DNA of 64,000 nucleotides from contig NZ_KL591006.1 of the NCBI RefSeq assembly GCF_000716335.1, forward strand, positions 22,582-86,581, written 5' to 3'. Shown here in pieces: positions 16,019 through 25,378 of this stretch (positions are counted from its first letter, which is position 1; the number at the start of each line of letters is the position of its first letter). The position numbers were made by a program, and so were the translations under genes. Below the pieces are notes generated by a model. The model saw only the letters and a list, made by a program, of their open reading frames with translations, ran no database searches and was not told the origin of the DNA. This DNA comes from Streptomyces sp. NRRL S-118. Its GTDB lineage: Bacteria > Actinomycetota > Actinomycetes > Streptomycetales > Streptomycetaceae.

Positions 16019-18541
16019 TCAGCTCAGGCGGGTCAGCTTGTCGCCGATGCCCGGCTCGTCCACGGCGCTCCGCAGCGCCACCGGCACCCGTACCTGGCTG
16101 GCACCCTCGCCCACCGTGAGGGTGCCGACCTTGGTGCCGGCCGGGGCCGTGTGCGGCGGGGTCGCTCCGTCGTCGCTCAGCTCCAGCTCGACCTTCAGGC
16201 CCGACCAGCCGACGACCTTGACGTCCTTGGTCGCGATGACCGGGGTCCTGCCGCCCATCCCGTTGTCGACGTGACCGACGACCTCGCCCTTCTTCACGAC
16301 CGTGCGGCTCTCCAGCAGCTCCTGCGTCGCGAGCATCGCCTGCTTGCTGGCGGCGATCGCCGTGCCGAGGATCGGCGTCCTGTGCTGGCCGAAGACCGCG
16401 CCGACGATCAGCTGGTCCGTGTCGCCGACCTTCTTGTGCGCGGCGAACAGCAGGTTGCCGCCGGCCTTGGTGGTGCTGCCGGTCTTGATGCCGATCGCGC
16501 CGTCGAACGGCACGAGCTCGTTCCAGTTGCGCCACTTCTTGCCGGAGGGGTCCTTCCACTCGGGAAGCTTGGTGATGTCCACCAGCGCCGGGATCTCCAC
16601 CAGCTTCTCGCCCAGCTTCACCTGGTCCTCGGCGGTGCTCACGGTCGTCGCGTCGAGCCCGGAGGGGTCGGTGTAGGTGGTGTTGGTCATCCCGAGCTCC
16701 TTGGCGGTGGCGTTCATCTTCTTGACGAACGCCGCCTCGGAACCCGCGTCCCAGCGGGCGAGCAGCCGTGCGATGTTGTTCGCGGACGGGATCATGATGG
16801 CCGCGATCGCGTCGCGCTCGGAGATCTTGTCGCCGGCCTTGACGGTGTCCAGCGTGGACTCGCCCTGGGCGTCGAAGCCGCCCTCCTTCTCGGCCTTGGG
16901 GTCGATCTCGATCATCGGCCCGTTCTCCCCCTTCTTCAGGGGGTGGTCGCGCAGGATGATGTACGCGGTCATCGACTTGGTGACGGACGCGATCGGCACC
17001 GGCTTCTGCTCGCCGAACGAGTCGACCGTGCCGAGGCCCGTGGCCGTCATCCAGCCCTGGCCCTGGTCGGGCCACGGGAGGGACGGCTTGCCGCCCTCGA
17101 AGGCGTACGAGGACTCGGCGGTGAGCGTCAGGGTGGGCTCCGGCAGCGGCCGGACGGCCTGTACGACCGCAAAGACGATCAGCAGGAGGATGACGAGCGG
17201 CGTCCAGATCTTCACGCGCCGGACCAGCGTGCGGACCGGGGTCTCCGGGGGCGGCGGCGTGTTGGTCAGCTCGGCGAGCAGGTCGAGCGGTGGCAGCGGC
17301 GGCATGGGCTGCTGCTTGGTCCGCTCGGCCTCGGTGAGGGACGCGGGCTCGGCGCTCCCTGCCGGTGCGGCGCTCCCTGCGGGTGCGGTGCTCCCTGCGG
17401 GTGCGGCCGGCGCGGGCTTGGGCGGGGAATCCGGCGTGGGCTTCGGCGTGGGCTTCGGCGTGGGCTTCGGCTGCCCGGCAGGGCGTACGTCGTCGTGGCG
17501 CAGCGGTACGAACTTGCTGGTCCGCTCGGCGGGCTTCTCGGGTGCGGGCTTGGGATCCGGCTTCGGTTCCGCCTCGGGCTCAGCCCCGGGTGCTGCTCCG
17601 GACTTCGCTTCGGGCTTCGCCTTGGGCGGCGTGACGGCCTTCAGCATGGTCGTCGGCTGGTCCACGGCCTTGCGCGGGATCGCCTGGAAGACAGCGGTGG
17701 GCTGGTCGACGGGCGCGTCCGCCTTCGGGTCCTTCGCGTCCTTCGGGGCGTGCGGGTCCTCCTCGGAACCCTTCGCGTCCTGCGCGTCCTGCGCGTCCTG
17801 CGGGGCCGGGGCGGCCTGCGGGGCCTTCGCGTCCTGCGCGTCCTGCGGGGCCGGGGCGGCCGCGGAGGGCTCCGCACCGCCGCCCGAGCGCGGGGCCCGG
17901 GGCGCGCGGGCCGGCGCGGGCGCCGGGGCGTCCGCGCCCTGGCGCTCGTCCGCCGTGGCGGAACCTTCCGCCCCGGCGTCACCGCCGTCCTCGGAGGCGG
18001 CGGCGTCCTTGGGCGCGTCGTCGGCGACCCAGGCCGCCACGGCGGCGCGCAGCCGCGCGTCACCGTCCTTCGAGCGGTCCTCCGCGGCACCCCTGTCCGA
18101 AGAGGCCGCCTCCGCCGGCTCCTCGCCGGACGGGGCGGCTTCGTCGTCCTCGTCGTCCTCGTCGTCGTCCTCGCCGTTGTGCGGCGCGGTGGCCTCCGCG
18201 GCCCCCGGCTCGTCGCCGGACGCGGGCTCGCCACCCCGGCGAGCGGCCTCCTCCCCCTTCGCGGGTGCGCCGGACCCCGGGGCCTCGGGAGCGGGAGCGT
18301 CGGGGGACTCCGCAGCCTCGGGAGCCTCCGGAGCGTCGGCGGATCCAGGAGCCTCCGCGGCGTCCGGTGCGTCGGACGGCTGGGGAACCGCGGTGGTCCG
18401 GGGAAGCGTCTTGAAGACCGCGGTCGGCTGGTCGACGGCTGCCCCGTCGCCGCGCACGCGCACCCGCGGGTCGCGTTCGCTCGAAGACGTCCTCCCCGAC
18501 GACTTCTGCTGCTCCGACTTGTCGGGGGACTCGCCCGCCAC
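16019..18541 (-). CDS. D-alanyl-D-alanine carboxypeptidase (low-MW PBP) with long disordered cytoplasmic N-terminus
   Basis: 840 aa, GTG start with GAAGGAGG at ideal spacing. Penicillin-binding motifs are complete: S519-V-T-K522 (nucleophile), S586-A-N-N, and K686-T-G-S. One transmembrane segment (WTPLVILLLIVFAVVQAV) around residues 440-460 puts the catalytic domain outside. The ~430 residues before it are low-complexity Ala/Pro/Asp/Glu and contain three variants of VDQPT(A/T)xx (VDQPTAVFKTLPR, VDQPTAVFQAIPR, VDQPTTMLKAV). It trims the fifth D-Ala of peptidoglycan stem peptides. Normal family members are ~400-450 aa, so the N-terminus is a large addition. Confidence 0.9.
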   Translation of the reverse strand: MAGESPDKSEQQKSSGRTSSSERDPRVRVRGDGAAVDQPTAVFKTLPRTTAVPQPSDAPDAAEAPGSADAPEAPEAAESPDAPAPEAPGSGAPAKGEEAARRGGEPASGDEPGAAEATAPHNGEDDDEDDEDDEAAPSGEEPAEAASSDRGAAEDRSKDGDARLRAAVAAWVADDAPKDAAASEDGGDAGAEGSATADERQGADAPAPAPARAPRAPRSGGGAEPSAAAPAPQDAQDAKAPQAAPAPQDAQDAQDAKGSEEDPHAPKDAKDPKADAPVDQPTAVFQAIPRKAVDQPTTMLKAVTPPKAKPEAKSGAAPGAEPEAEPKPDPKPAPEKPAERTSKFVPLRHDDVRPAGQPKPTPKPTPKPTPDSPPKPAPAAPAGSTAPAGSAAPAGSAEPASLTEAERTKQQPMPPLPPLDLLAELTNTPPPPETPVRTLVRRVKIWTPLVILLLIVFAVVQAVRPLPEPTLTLTAESSYAFEGGKPSLPWPDQGQGWMTATGLGTVDSFGEQKPVPIASVTKSMTAYIILRDHPLKKGENGPMIEIDPKAEKEGGFDAQGESTLDTVKAGDKISERDAIAAIMIPSANNIARLLARWDAGSEAAFVKKMNATAKELGMTNTTYTDPSGLDATTVSTAEDQVKLGEKLVEIPALVDITKLPEWKDPSGKKWRNWNELVPFDGAIGIKTGSTTKAGGNLLFAAHKKVGDTDQLIVGAVFGQHRTPILGTAIAASKQAMLATQELLESRTVVKKGEVVGHVDNGMGGRTPVIATKDVKVVGWSGLKVELELSDDGATPPHTAPAGTKVGTLTVGEGASQVRVPVALRSAVDEPGIGDKLTRLS

Positions 18542-18719
18542 CGTGCCTCCTTCAAAAACGCCGTGTCCGAACCATGTACCAGTGTCCTGTGTGAGCGCTT
18601 GGCCCCCGTGCTAGACGAGAACGACATACCTACCGGTTCCCGTACGAAGCACCCAGGCACTCTCGACAGACCAATGTGAGAGGGGTCACCCTGTCATTCA
18701 TCCACGCGGGGAGGCATGG

Positions 18720-19460
18720 ATGGGCAGGAGCCGCAGAACACTTCCGGAGGAGCTTCTGCTGCTCGCTCTGGACCCGGCCACGGGTACCACAGCGCAGCCG
18801 CAGTCGCTCGACCTCGGTCTCGCCGGAGCTCAGCTAGTGGAGCTGGCACTGGCGGGACGGATAGCCCCTGACGGGGATCGTATCGCCGTGGTGATGCCAC
18901 GGCCGACCGGAGATCCGACACTGGACTCCGCGCTGGAACTGCTGCGCAGGCGTGGCAGCCCGGTGCGGGCGGTCCACTGGATCGGCGGGCCCCGGCTGGG
19001 GCTGCGCCAGACGTATCTCTCGCATCTGGAACGGTGCGGCATGGTGCATGCCGTCGAGGGCCAGATGTGCGGGGTGCTGCCGACGACTCGCTACCAGGCG
19101 ACGGACACGGCCATCAGCCGGGAGATCAGGGCCCGGCTGGACAGCGCGATCCGCACCGGTGTGCCGCCGGACCCGCGGACCGCGGCGCTCGCCGCGCTGG
19201 CCCATGCGGTCGGACTCGGCAAGCACCTGTACCCGGGGAACGAGGGACGCTCGTCCCGCTCCCGGCTGCGGGACCTGATCAGGCACGACCCCATGGGCGG
19301 ACTCGTGGCGCACGCCGTGCTGGACGTCCAGAACGGCGCGGCCGCACAGCCCCGCCGCAGTCCCACCGCACCGGGCGGCGGCGGCCGGCAGGCCGCGGGC
19401 GTACCGATGCAGCAGCGGTCGCGCGCCGCCGGGCCGATGGCCCGTGTCGTCAGCGCGTAA
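18720..19460 (+). CDS. GOLPH3/VPS74 (GPP34) family protein
   Basis: 246 aa. ATG 18720 is preceded by GGGGAGG. The sequence LPEELLLLALDPATGTT...LDLGLAGAQLVELALAGRI, then a DPTLDSALELLRRRGSP segment and VPPDPRTAALAALAHAVGL...LRDLIRHDPMG, is the standard GPP34 fold. In eukaryotes these bind phosphatidylinositol-4-phosphate; the many streptomycete paralogues have no defined role but are linked to membrane or lipid association. The C-terminal 40 residues are Gly/Arg/Gln-rich and likely disordered. Confidence 0.88.
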   Translation: MGRSRRTLPEELLLLALDPATGTTAQPQSLDLGLAGAQLVELALAGRIAPDGDRIAVVMPRPTGDPTLDSALELLRRRGSPVRAVHWIGGPRLGLRQTYLSHLERCGMVHAVEGQMCGVLPTTRYQATDTAISREIRARLDSAIRTGVPPDPRTAALAALAHAVGLGKHLYPGNEGRSSRSRLRDLIRHDPMGGLVAHAVLDVQNGAAAQPRRSPTAPGGGGRQAAGVPMQQRSRAAGPMARVVSA

Positions 19461-19590
19461 CGCACCACGCAAGACCCGTACGGGAGCCGCACGAGAGCGC
19501 GCGGGGCAGCCCACCAGGGCGGTCCCGCGCGCTCGTGTCCGCGCCGCTCGCACGCCGCGTGTGTGGCCATTTCCCAGCGCGCCCGGCGCA

Positions 19591-19618
19591 TTGGTGGCAG
19601 TCTGCTGAGACGTAGATA
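19591..19618 (+). promoter_or_regulatory. Candidate promoter for the XRE regulator gene
   Basis: TTGGTG (19591-19596), 16-bp spacer, TAGATA (19613-19618), about 48 bp before the GTG start. A CGTAG-N10-CTACG inverted repeat (19611-19630) overlaps the -10 and could be an operator. Recognised by eye only. Confidence 0.35.
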
Positions 19619-19665
19619 CGCAGAGCTACGCCAGTTTCAGATAGGCAGCCGGAGGTGCAGTTTCC

Positions 19666-20523
19666 GTGGCGTCCAACGTCAACCCCACCGTCAGGCGACG
19701 CAGATTGGGCCAGGAGCTGCGGCGACTGCGTGAGCTCAAGGGCATGACGGCGGAGGAGGTGGCGGAGCGGCTGCTGGTGTCGCAGTCGAAGATCAGCCGT
19801 CTGGAGAACGGCCGCCGCTCCATCAGCCAGCGCGACGTCCGTGACCTGTGCGGGGTGTACGAGGTCGAGGACCACCGGATCGTCGATTCGCTGATGCAGA
19901 TGGCGAAGGACTCGCGCCAGCAGGGCTGGTGGCACGCCTTCGGTGACATCCCGTACAGCGTCTACATCGGCCTGGAGACGGACGCCGCCTCGCTGCGGGT
20001 GTACGAGCCGCAGGTGGTGCCGGGGTTGCTGCAGACCCGGCGGTACGCGGAGGCCCTGATCACCGGTGCGCTGCCGGAGAGCGCGCCGGCGGACATCGAG
20101 AAACGGGTCAACGTCCGGGCCCGCCGCCAGGAGCGCATCAAGGACTCCGAGCAGCCGCTGCGCCTGTGGGCGGTGATCGACGAATCGGCGCTGCGCCGGG
20201 TGGTGGGCGACAAGCAGCTCATGATCGAGCAGCTGGAGCACCTCGTCGAGCAGTCGCAGCAGCCCCATGTCACGGTCCAGGTGCTGCCGTTCGAGATGGG
20301 TGCGCATCCGGGCATCAGCGGGCACTACGCGATCCTGGAGTTCCCGGACGCCGCCGACTCCTCCGTCGTCTATATCGAGGGGGTCACCAGCGACCTCTAC
20401 CTGGAGAAGGCGAACGACGTCCAGAAGTACAGCGTCATGTACGAGCACCTGCGCGCCCAGGCGCTCAACGCCGACCAGACGCGGCAGTTCATCACGGGTG
20501 TGATGAAGGACTACGCACGCTGA
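19666..20523 (+). CDS. XRE-family helix-turn-helix regulator with DUF5753
   Basis: 285 aa, GTG start with GGAGG upstream. N-terminal HTH at residues 12-70 (LGQELRRLRELKGMTAEEVAERLLVSQSKISRLENGRRSISQRDVRDLC). From ~95 the DUF5753 effector-like domain: YEPQVVPGLLQTRRYAEAL, then WAVIDESALRR, VTVQVLPFEMGAHPG and VVYIEGVTSDLYLE. It is followed by a DUF397 gene, a pairing repeated many times in streptomycete genomes, often around development (WhiJ-like systems). It probably controls its own pair. Confidence 0.92.
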   Translation: MASNVNPTVRRRRLGQELRRLRELKGMTAEEVAERLLVSQSKISRLENGRRSISQRDVRDLCGVYEVEDHRIVDSLMQMAKDSRQQGWWHAFGDIPYSVYIGLETDAASLRVYEPQVVPGLLQTRRYAEALITGALPESAPADIEKRVNVRARRQERIKDSEQPLRLWAVIDESALRRVVGDKQLMIEQLEHLVEQSQQPHVTVQVLPFEMGAHPGISGHYAILEFPDAADSSVVYIEGVTSDLYLEKANDVQKYSVMYEHLRAQALNADQTRQFITGVMKDYAR

Positions 20524-20709
20524 CGTACACCGGTCCGGACGAGAAGGCCGGTACGGTACACCCCCACCGGCCTTCCACGGAAGGCCCCTTGGAATATGCC
20601 ATCCGGTCGAGTGAACGACCGGCCCGCGCTCCGAAGCCGACGAGTAGCGTCGATCACGCCAGTACGGCCCATTCGCGGCCCCCTTACGGCAGAAACCGGA
20701 GCGAAGAAG

Positions 20710-20910
20710 ATGGCAATCATTCAGGGCGCCACGGACACCTGGACCAAGTCCTCGTACTCGGGCGGCAACGGTGCGTGTGTCGAAGTGAAGTCCCCGGTGG
20801 TCCAGGAGATCGCGGTGCGGGACTCGAAGGTGCCGGCAGGACCGTCGATCACGTTCGTCCCCTCCTCGTGGAACGCGTTCGTCCGGGAAGTGAGCACGGG
20901 GGCCCTCTGA
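20710..20910 (+). CDS. DUF397 small protein, partner of the XRE regulator
   Basis: 66 aa from ATG 20710, with GGAG 9 nt upstream. WTKSSYSGGNGACVEV near the N-terminus, VRDSKVPAGPSITFVPSSWNAFV in the middle and a short hydrophobic end are the complete DUF397 signature. Such proteins are thought to modulate the adjacent XRE regulator. A CGACG-N5-CGTCG palindrome (20638-20652) overlapping a TAGCGT hexamer lies 58 bp upstream and may be the XRE operator/promoter. Confidence 0.92.
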   Translation: MAIIQGATDTWTKSSYSGGNGACVEVKSPVVQEIAVRDSKVPAGPSITFVPSSWNAFVREVSTGAL

Positions 20911-20946
20911 GCCTGTCCGCCGCTCGGCAGCACCGCACCACCGCAT

Positions 20947-20987
20947 GAGCCCTCTCGACTGGTCCGCCGTCCCGGCCGAGGGGGCTC
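20947..20987 (+). terminator. Hairpin downstream of the XRE/DUF397 pair
   Basis: GAGCCCTCTCG (20947-20957) pairs with CGAGGGGGCTC (20977-20987), 11 bp with one G-U, about 36 bp after the DUF397 stop. There is no U-tract, as is common in this genus. Confidence 0.5.
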
Positions 20988-21117
20988 GGTCGTGCCCGGC
21001 GCACGCCGGCCCGCGACCCCGCAGAAGCCGGTCCACGTACCGGTCCGCCCGGCACGGCCGGGATGAACGGCGCCAGGGAGCCGCCCGGAGCCGCGCCGGT
21101 GGTGCGCGGGGGCGCAT

Positions 21118-21534
21118 TCCCCACCCCGCCGGCACCGCGAGGCCCTCGCCCGCGAAGTCACGGTCGTCATCAAGTGGGTGGCCGGCCTGATGGGGCCGAT
21201 CGCGATCCCGTTCACGCTCGGGCTGCTGCGGGCCTTCCGGAAGTCGGGGCCGACGGCGGCTCTGGTGTCATGGGCGGCGGGCCTGTTCGCCTTCCGGCTG
21301 ACGAACTACGGCATGGACGGCGTCGAGCTGCAGATCCAGATCGTCTCGCCGGTGGCGACCTCGCTGCTGCTGTACGTGCTGATCGGGTTCGTCAGGCCGG
21401 AGGACACCCCGGAGCGGGACCGGGTGCTCGACCGGCTCCACTCCGACGCCGGCGGCCCGGCGTCCGGGGCGGGTGCCCTCGCGGAGCCCGGGCCCCGGAC
21501 CCGGAGGACCCCCGTCCGTCAGCCCCTCGGGTAG
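21118..21534 (+). pseudogene. Sodium:solute symporter C-terminal fragment
   Basis: The open frame reads HREALAREVTVVIKWVAGLMGPIAIPFTLGLLRAFRKSG..., then SWAAGLFAFRLTNYGMDG and VSPVATSLLLYVLIGFVRPEDTPERD, which is the last three helices and tail of an SSS-family symporter. Nothing upstream in this frame continues the transporter: the first ~400 residues are absent, so this is a remnant. GTG 21178 could start a 118-aa peptide but would not make a working transporter. Its end overlaps the convergent ADP-ribosylglycohydrolase gene by 16 bp. Confidence 0.7.
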
Positions 21535-22640
21535 CGGGCGAGCCAGCCCGGCGCGGAGGCGCCCGGTCCGTGCAGGGCGGGGCCCTGCGTCATCTCCATG
21601 GCGAAGTCGTCCGCCAGTTCCAGGATCGTCGGCCGCCCTTCCAGCTCGGCCAGCCAGGCCGGCGGGAGGGCGGTCTCGCCGTGCAGGGCACCCAGCAGCG
21701 CGCCGGTGAGCGCACCGGTGGCCTCCGAGGGCCCGTCGTGGTTGACGGCCAGGCGCAGCCCGTGCCGCACGTCCTCGCCGACCAGCGCGCAGTACACGGC
21801 GATGGCCAGCGCGTCCTCCGCGTGCTCGCCGTCGGTGTCGCCGAGCGACGAGATCCGCGCGGGGCTCGGGATGCCCTGGCGCACGGCGCCGAGGGCTCGC
21901 TTGAGTGCCTCGGCCACCGGCTCGTGGCCGGGGCGGGGCGCGAGCTGGGCCAGCGCCCGCTGGACGGAGCCGTCGACGGTCTCACCACGGGCCAGGCCGT
22001 GCACGATGACGGCGAAGGCACCGGCCGCCAGGTACGCGGCGGGGTGGCCGTGCGTCTGGACCGCGCACTCCACGGCGAGCTGGCACACCAACTGCGGTTC
22101 CCAGCCCACCAGCAGCCCGAACGGCGCGGAGCGCACCAGCGCGCCGGCGTCCCGGGCGGCGGGGTTCCTGGGGTGGTCCAGCGTGCCCAGGATCTCGTCG
22201 GCGAGCCCGGTGAGGGTCGCGCGGGCCGGGTCGCGGCGGGCGTAGAGCCACTCCTCGCAGGCGAGCCACCCGTTGTCCTTGCGACGCTCGTCGGGACCCC
22301 AGTCCCGCTGGGTCGCCGCCCACCGCAGGTGCGCGCGGTGCACGTCGGTCGGCGGGTGCCAGGCGCCGGTGTCGCGGCGCACCTGGGCGCGTATCAGCCC
22401 GTCGACCGTGAAGAGCGTGAGCTGGGTGGCCGACGTGACGGCCCCGCGCCGCCCGTACGCGGGCGTCAGGTCGGCCAGGCCCTCGGCGCCGTGCGCGGCG
22501 CGGATCGCCTCCACCGACAGCTGCGAGACCCCGGCCCCCAGGGCGTCACCGATGGCGCCGCCGAGGAGGCAGCCCCGCACCCGGGCGCGGAAGTCCTGCT
22601 GCTCGGCCCGGCCCCAGACAGCCGCGGCTGCTGCACACAC
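21519..22640 (-). CDS. ADP-ribosylglycohydrolase family protein
   Basis: 373 aa. RVRGCLLGGAIGDALGAGVSQLS near the N-terminus, VTSATQLTLFTVDGLIRA (normally T-D-D-T-x-x family motif, here SATQ), and C-terminal NHDGPSEATGALTGALLGALHG (usual N-x-G-D-x-D replaced by N-H-D-G-P-S-E) are the DraG/ARH landmarks. The family removes ADP-ribose from proteins or nucleic acids using two Mg ions. Substitution of several metal-ligand Asp residues suggests altered or lost catalysis. Convergent with the symporter remnant. Confidence 0.85.
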   Translation of the reverse strand: MCAAAAAVWGRAEQQDFRARVRGCLLGGAIGDALGAGVSQLSVEAIRAAHGAEGLADLTPAYGRRGAVTSATQLTLFTVDGLIRAQVRRDTGAWHPPTDVHRAHLRWAATQRDWGPDERRKDNGWLACEEWLYARRDPARATLTGLADEILGTLDHPRNPAARDAGALVRSAPFGLLVGWEPQLVCQLAVECAVQTHGHPAAYLAAGAFAVIVHGLARGETVDGSVQRALAQLAPRPGHEPVAEALKRALGAVRQGIPSPARISSLGDTDGEHAEDALAIAVYCALVGEDVRHGLRLAVNHDGPSEATGALTGALLGALHGETALPPAWLAELEGRPTILELADDFAMEMTQGPALHGPGASAPGWLARYPRG

Positions 22641-22763
22641 CTCGCGCCCCTCCCGTCCCTGTCACCTGCGTCCGGCGCGCAGCACTGTAATCGAACGGGT
22701 GCCGGTCGTCCGGGGGCCGCGTGTTATGCGGCCGTTCCCCCTCCTGGCGGCTTCTGGGCGGGT

Positions 22764-25352
22764 TCATACCGGGGCGTCCAGCACCGGCAGCAGCTCCGGC
22801 AGGTGCCCGTCGGAGGCGGCCGCCGTGCGGATGCGCTCCTCGGGCACCTCGCCGTACAGCGTCGTGCGGGGCCGGGCGGGGCGGCCCGCCGACTCCGCCA
22901 TGGCGACGAGGTCCCGGATGGAGCGGTAGGAGCCGTAACGGGAGCCCGCCATCCGGGAGATGGTCTCCTCCATGAGGGTGCCGCCCAGGTCGTTGGCGCC
23001 GGAGCGGAGCATCTCGGCGGCGCCGTCCGCGCCGAGTTTGACCCAGCTCGTCTGGATATTGGGGATGTGCGGGTGGAGCAGGAGGCGGGCCATGGCGGTG
23101 ACCGCGCGGTTGTCGCGGACCGTGGGGCCGGGGCGGGCGATGCCCGCGAGGTAGACAGGGGCGTTGGTGTGGATGAACGGCAGCGTGACGAACTCGGTGA
23201 AGCCGCCGGTCTCCTGCTGGATGCGGGAGAGCGTGCGGAAGTGGCCGAGCCAGTGGCGGGGCTGGTCGACGTGCCCGTACATCATGGTCGAGGAGGAGCG
23301 GATGCCGAGCTCGTGGGCGGTCCTCACCACCTCGATCCAGGTGGCGGCCGGCAGTTTGCCCTTGGTGAGGACCCAGCGCACCTCGTCGTCGAGGATCTCC
23401 GCGGCCGTTCCCGGAATGGAGTCCAGACCGGCCTCCTTGGCCGCCGTCAGCCATTCGCGGACGGACAGTCCGGTCCGGGTGGCGCCGTTGACGATCTCCA
23501 TCGGCGAGAAGGCGTGGACGTGCATGTCCGGGACGCGCCGCTTCACGGCCCGCGCGATGTCGAAGTACGCCGTGCCCGGCAGGTCCGGGTGGATGCCGCC
23601 CTGCATGCACACCTCGACCGCGCCGATCTCCCACGCCTGCTGCGCCCGGTCGGCGACCTGGTCCAGGGAGAGGGTGTACGCGTCGGCGTCGGTACGGCGC
23701 TGGGCGAAGGCGCAGAAGCGGCAGCCGGTGTAGCAGACGTTGGTGAAGTTGATGTTGCGGGTGACGACGTAGGTGACGTCGTCGCCGACCGTGTCGCGGC
23801 GGACGTCGTCGGCGATGCGGGTGAGGGCGTCCAGCGCGGGTCCGTCCGCGTGCAGCAGCGCCAGGGCCTGGTCGTCGGTCAGCCCGGCCGGGTCGTCGGC
23901 GGCCTGCCGCAGCGCGTCCCGCGCGTCCGTGTCGATGCGCTGCGGCACCATGCCGGGCGCGGCGGCCTCGCGCAGCGCCTCCCAGTCGCCGTACACCTCG
24001 TCGAAGTCGTCCCGCCGGTCGTGGGTGCGCCCGGTGGTGTCGATGGTGCGGTGCAGGTCGGTGCGGCCCGAGCCGGTGAACGTCTCGTCGGGTTCCTGCC
24101 ACGGCAGGCCGCGGACGGGCGCGTCCGGGTTCGCCAGGCCGGTCGCGGGGTCGGCGAGCGCGGTCACGTGCGGCAGCAGCCGCGGGTCGAGCCACGGCTC
24201 GCCGCGCCGGACGAACTCGGGGTAGACGCAGAGGCGTTCGCGCAGCTCGAAGCCCGCGGCGGCGGACTGCGCGGCGAGGGCCTCGATCCGCGGCCAGGGC
24301 CGCTCCGGGTTCACGTGGTCGATGGTGACCGGGGAGACCCCGCCCCAGTCGTCGATGCCGGCGGCGACGATCCGCCCGTACTCCCCGTCGACCAGGTTCG
24401 GCGGGGCCTGGAGACAGGCGGAGGGGCCCATGATGTGCCGGGCGACGGCGATCGTGGCGACCAGGTCGTCCAGCTCGGCGTCGGGCATGCCGCGCATCGC
24501 CGTGTCCGGCTTGGCGCGGAAGTTCTGGATGATGAGTTCCTGGATGCCGTGGTAGGCGCGGGCGACGCGGCGCAGCGCGAAGAGGGACTCGGCCCGCTCC
24601 TCGTACGTCTCGCCGATGCCGATGAGCAGCCCGCTGGTGAACGGCACGGAGGAGCGCCCGGCGTCCTCCAGGACGCGCAGCCGCACGGCGGGCTCCTTGT
24701 CCGGGGAGCCGTGGTGCGGGCCGCCCGGCTCCGACCAGAGCCGGGTCGCGGTGGTCTCCAGCATCATGCCCATGGAGGGGGCGACGGGCTTGAGCCGCTG
24801 GAAGTCGGTCCACGACATGACGCCCGGGTTCAGGTGCGGCAGCAGCCCGGTCTCCTCGAGGATCCGGATCGCCATGGCCCGTACGTACGCGAGGGTGTCG
24901 TCGTAGCCGTGCGCGTCCAGCCACTCCCGGGCCTCGGGCCAGCGGTCCTCGGGCTTGTCCCCCAGCGTGATGAGGGCTTCCTTGCAGCCCAGTCCGGCGC
25001 CGCGCCGCGCGATGTCCAGCACCTCGTCCGGCGACATGTAGAGCCCGTGTCCCGCCCTGCGCAGCTTGCCGGGCACGGTGGCGAAGGTGCAGTAGTGGCA
25101 CTTGTCGCGGCACAGCCGGGTCAGGGGGATGAAGACGCTCTTCGAGTACGTGATGACCCCGCCGCGCCCGGCCGCCTCCAGACCGGCGTCCCGCACCCGC
25201 GCGGCGGACGCGGTGAGGTCCCGCAGGTCCTCCCCGCGCGCCTGCAGCAGCACGGCGGCCTCGGCGACGTCCAGCGCCACCCCGTCCCGGGCCCGCTTCA
25301 GGGCGCGGCGCATGGCGTTCCGGGTGGGGCTTCCGTGCTGGTCAACGGTCAT
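22764..25352 (-). CDS. fbiC: FO synthase, bifunctional CofG-CofH (coenzyme F420 biosynthesis)
   Basis: 862 aa from ATG 25352. Two radical-SAM halves are visible: the N-terminal CofG domain with CRDKCHYC and the C-terminal CofH domain with CYTGCRFC. Both are CxxxCxxC cluster motifs. It joins 5-amino-6-ribitylaminouracil and tyrosine to give the deazaflavin FO, precursor of F420. Fused CofGH is normal in Actinobacteria, and the length is ordinary. It lies 26 bp downstream of a probable F420-dependent LLM oxidoreductase on the same strand, likely co-transcribed. Confidence 0.95.
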   Translation of the reverse strand: MTVDQHGSPTRNAMRRALKRARDGVALDVAEAAVLLQARGEDLRDLTASAARVRDAGLEAAGRGGVITYSKSVFIPLTRLCRDKCHYCTFATVPGKLRRAGHGLYMSPDEVLDIARRGAGLGCKEALITLGDKPEDRWPEAREWLDAHGYDDTLAYVRAMAIRILEETGLLPHLNPGVMSWTDFQRLKPVAPSMGMMLETTATRLWSEPGGPHHGSPDKEPAVRLRVLEDAGRSSVPFTSGLLIGIGETYEERAESLFALRRVARAYHGIQELIIQNFRAKPDTAMRGMPDAELDDLVATIAVARHIMGPSACLQAPPNLVDGEYGRIVAAGIDDWGGVSPVTIDHVNPERPWPRIEALAAQSAAAGFELRERLCVYPEFVRRGEPWLDPRLLPHVTALADPATGLANPDAPVRGLPWQEPDETFTGSGRTDLHRTIDTTGRTHDRRDDFDEVYGDWEALREAAAPGMVPQRIDTDARDALRQAADDPAGLTDDQALALLHADGPALDALTRIADDVRRDTVGDDVTYVVTRNINFTNVCYTGCRFCAFAQRRTDADAYTLSLDQVADRAQQAWEIGAVEVCMQGGIHPDLPGTAYFDIARAVKRRVPDMHVHAFSPMEIVNGATRTGLSVREWLTAAKEAGLDSIPGTAAEILDDEVRWVLTKGKLPAATWIEVVRTAHELGIRSSSTMMYGHVDQPRHWLGHFRTLSRIQQETGGFTEFVTLPFIHTNAPVYLAGIARPGPTVRDNRAVTAMARLLLHPHIPNIQTSWVKLGADGAAEMLRSGANDLGGTLMEETISRMAGSRYGSYRSIRDLVAMAESAGRPARPRTTLYGEVPEERIRTAAASDGHLPELLPVLDAPV

Positions 25353-25378
25353 GGACCGAGCATACGAGGACGGAATCC

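Noticed and set aside
16009..16022. CTGACGTGCGTCAG, resembling the catabolic operator
   Set aside because: It is 14 bp with a 2-bp rather than 3-bp centre, overlaps a stop codon and lies in an unrelated neighbourhood; probably chance.
16151..18679. 842-codon and 645-codon plus-strand ORFs opposite the carboxypeptidase
   Set aside because: Mirror images of the low-complexity N-terminus of the carboxypeptidase, whose catalytic motifs are certain on the minus strand.
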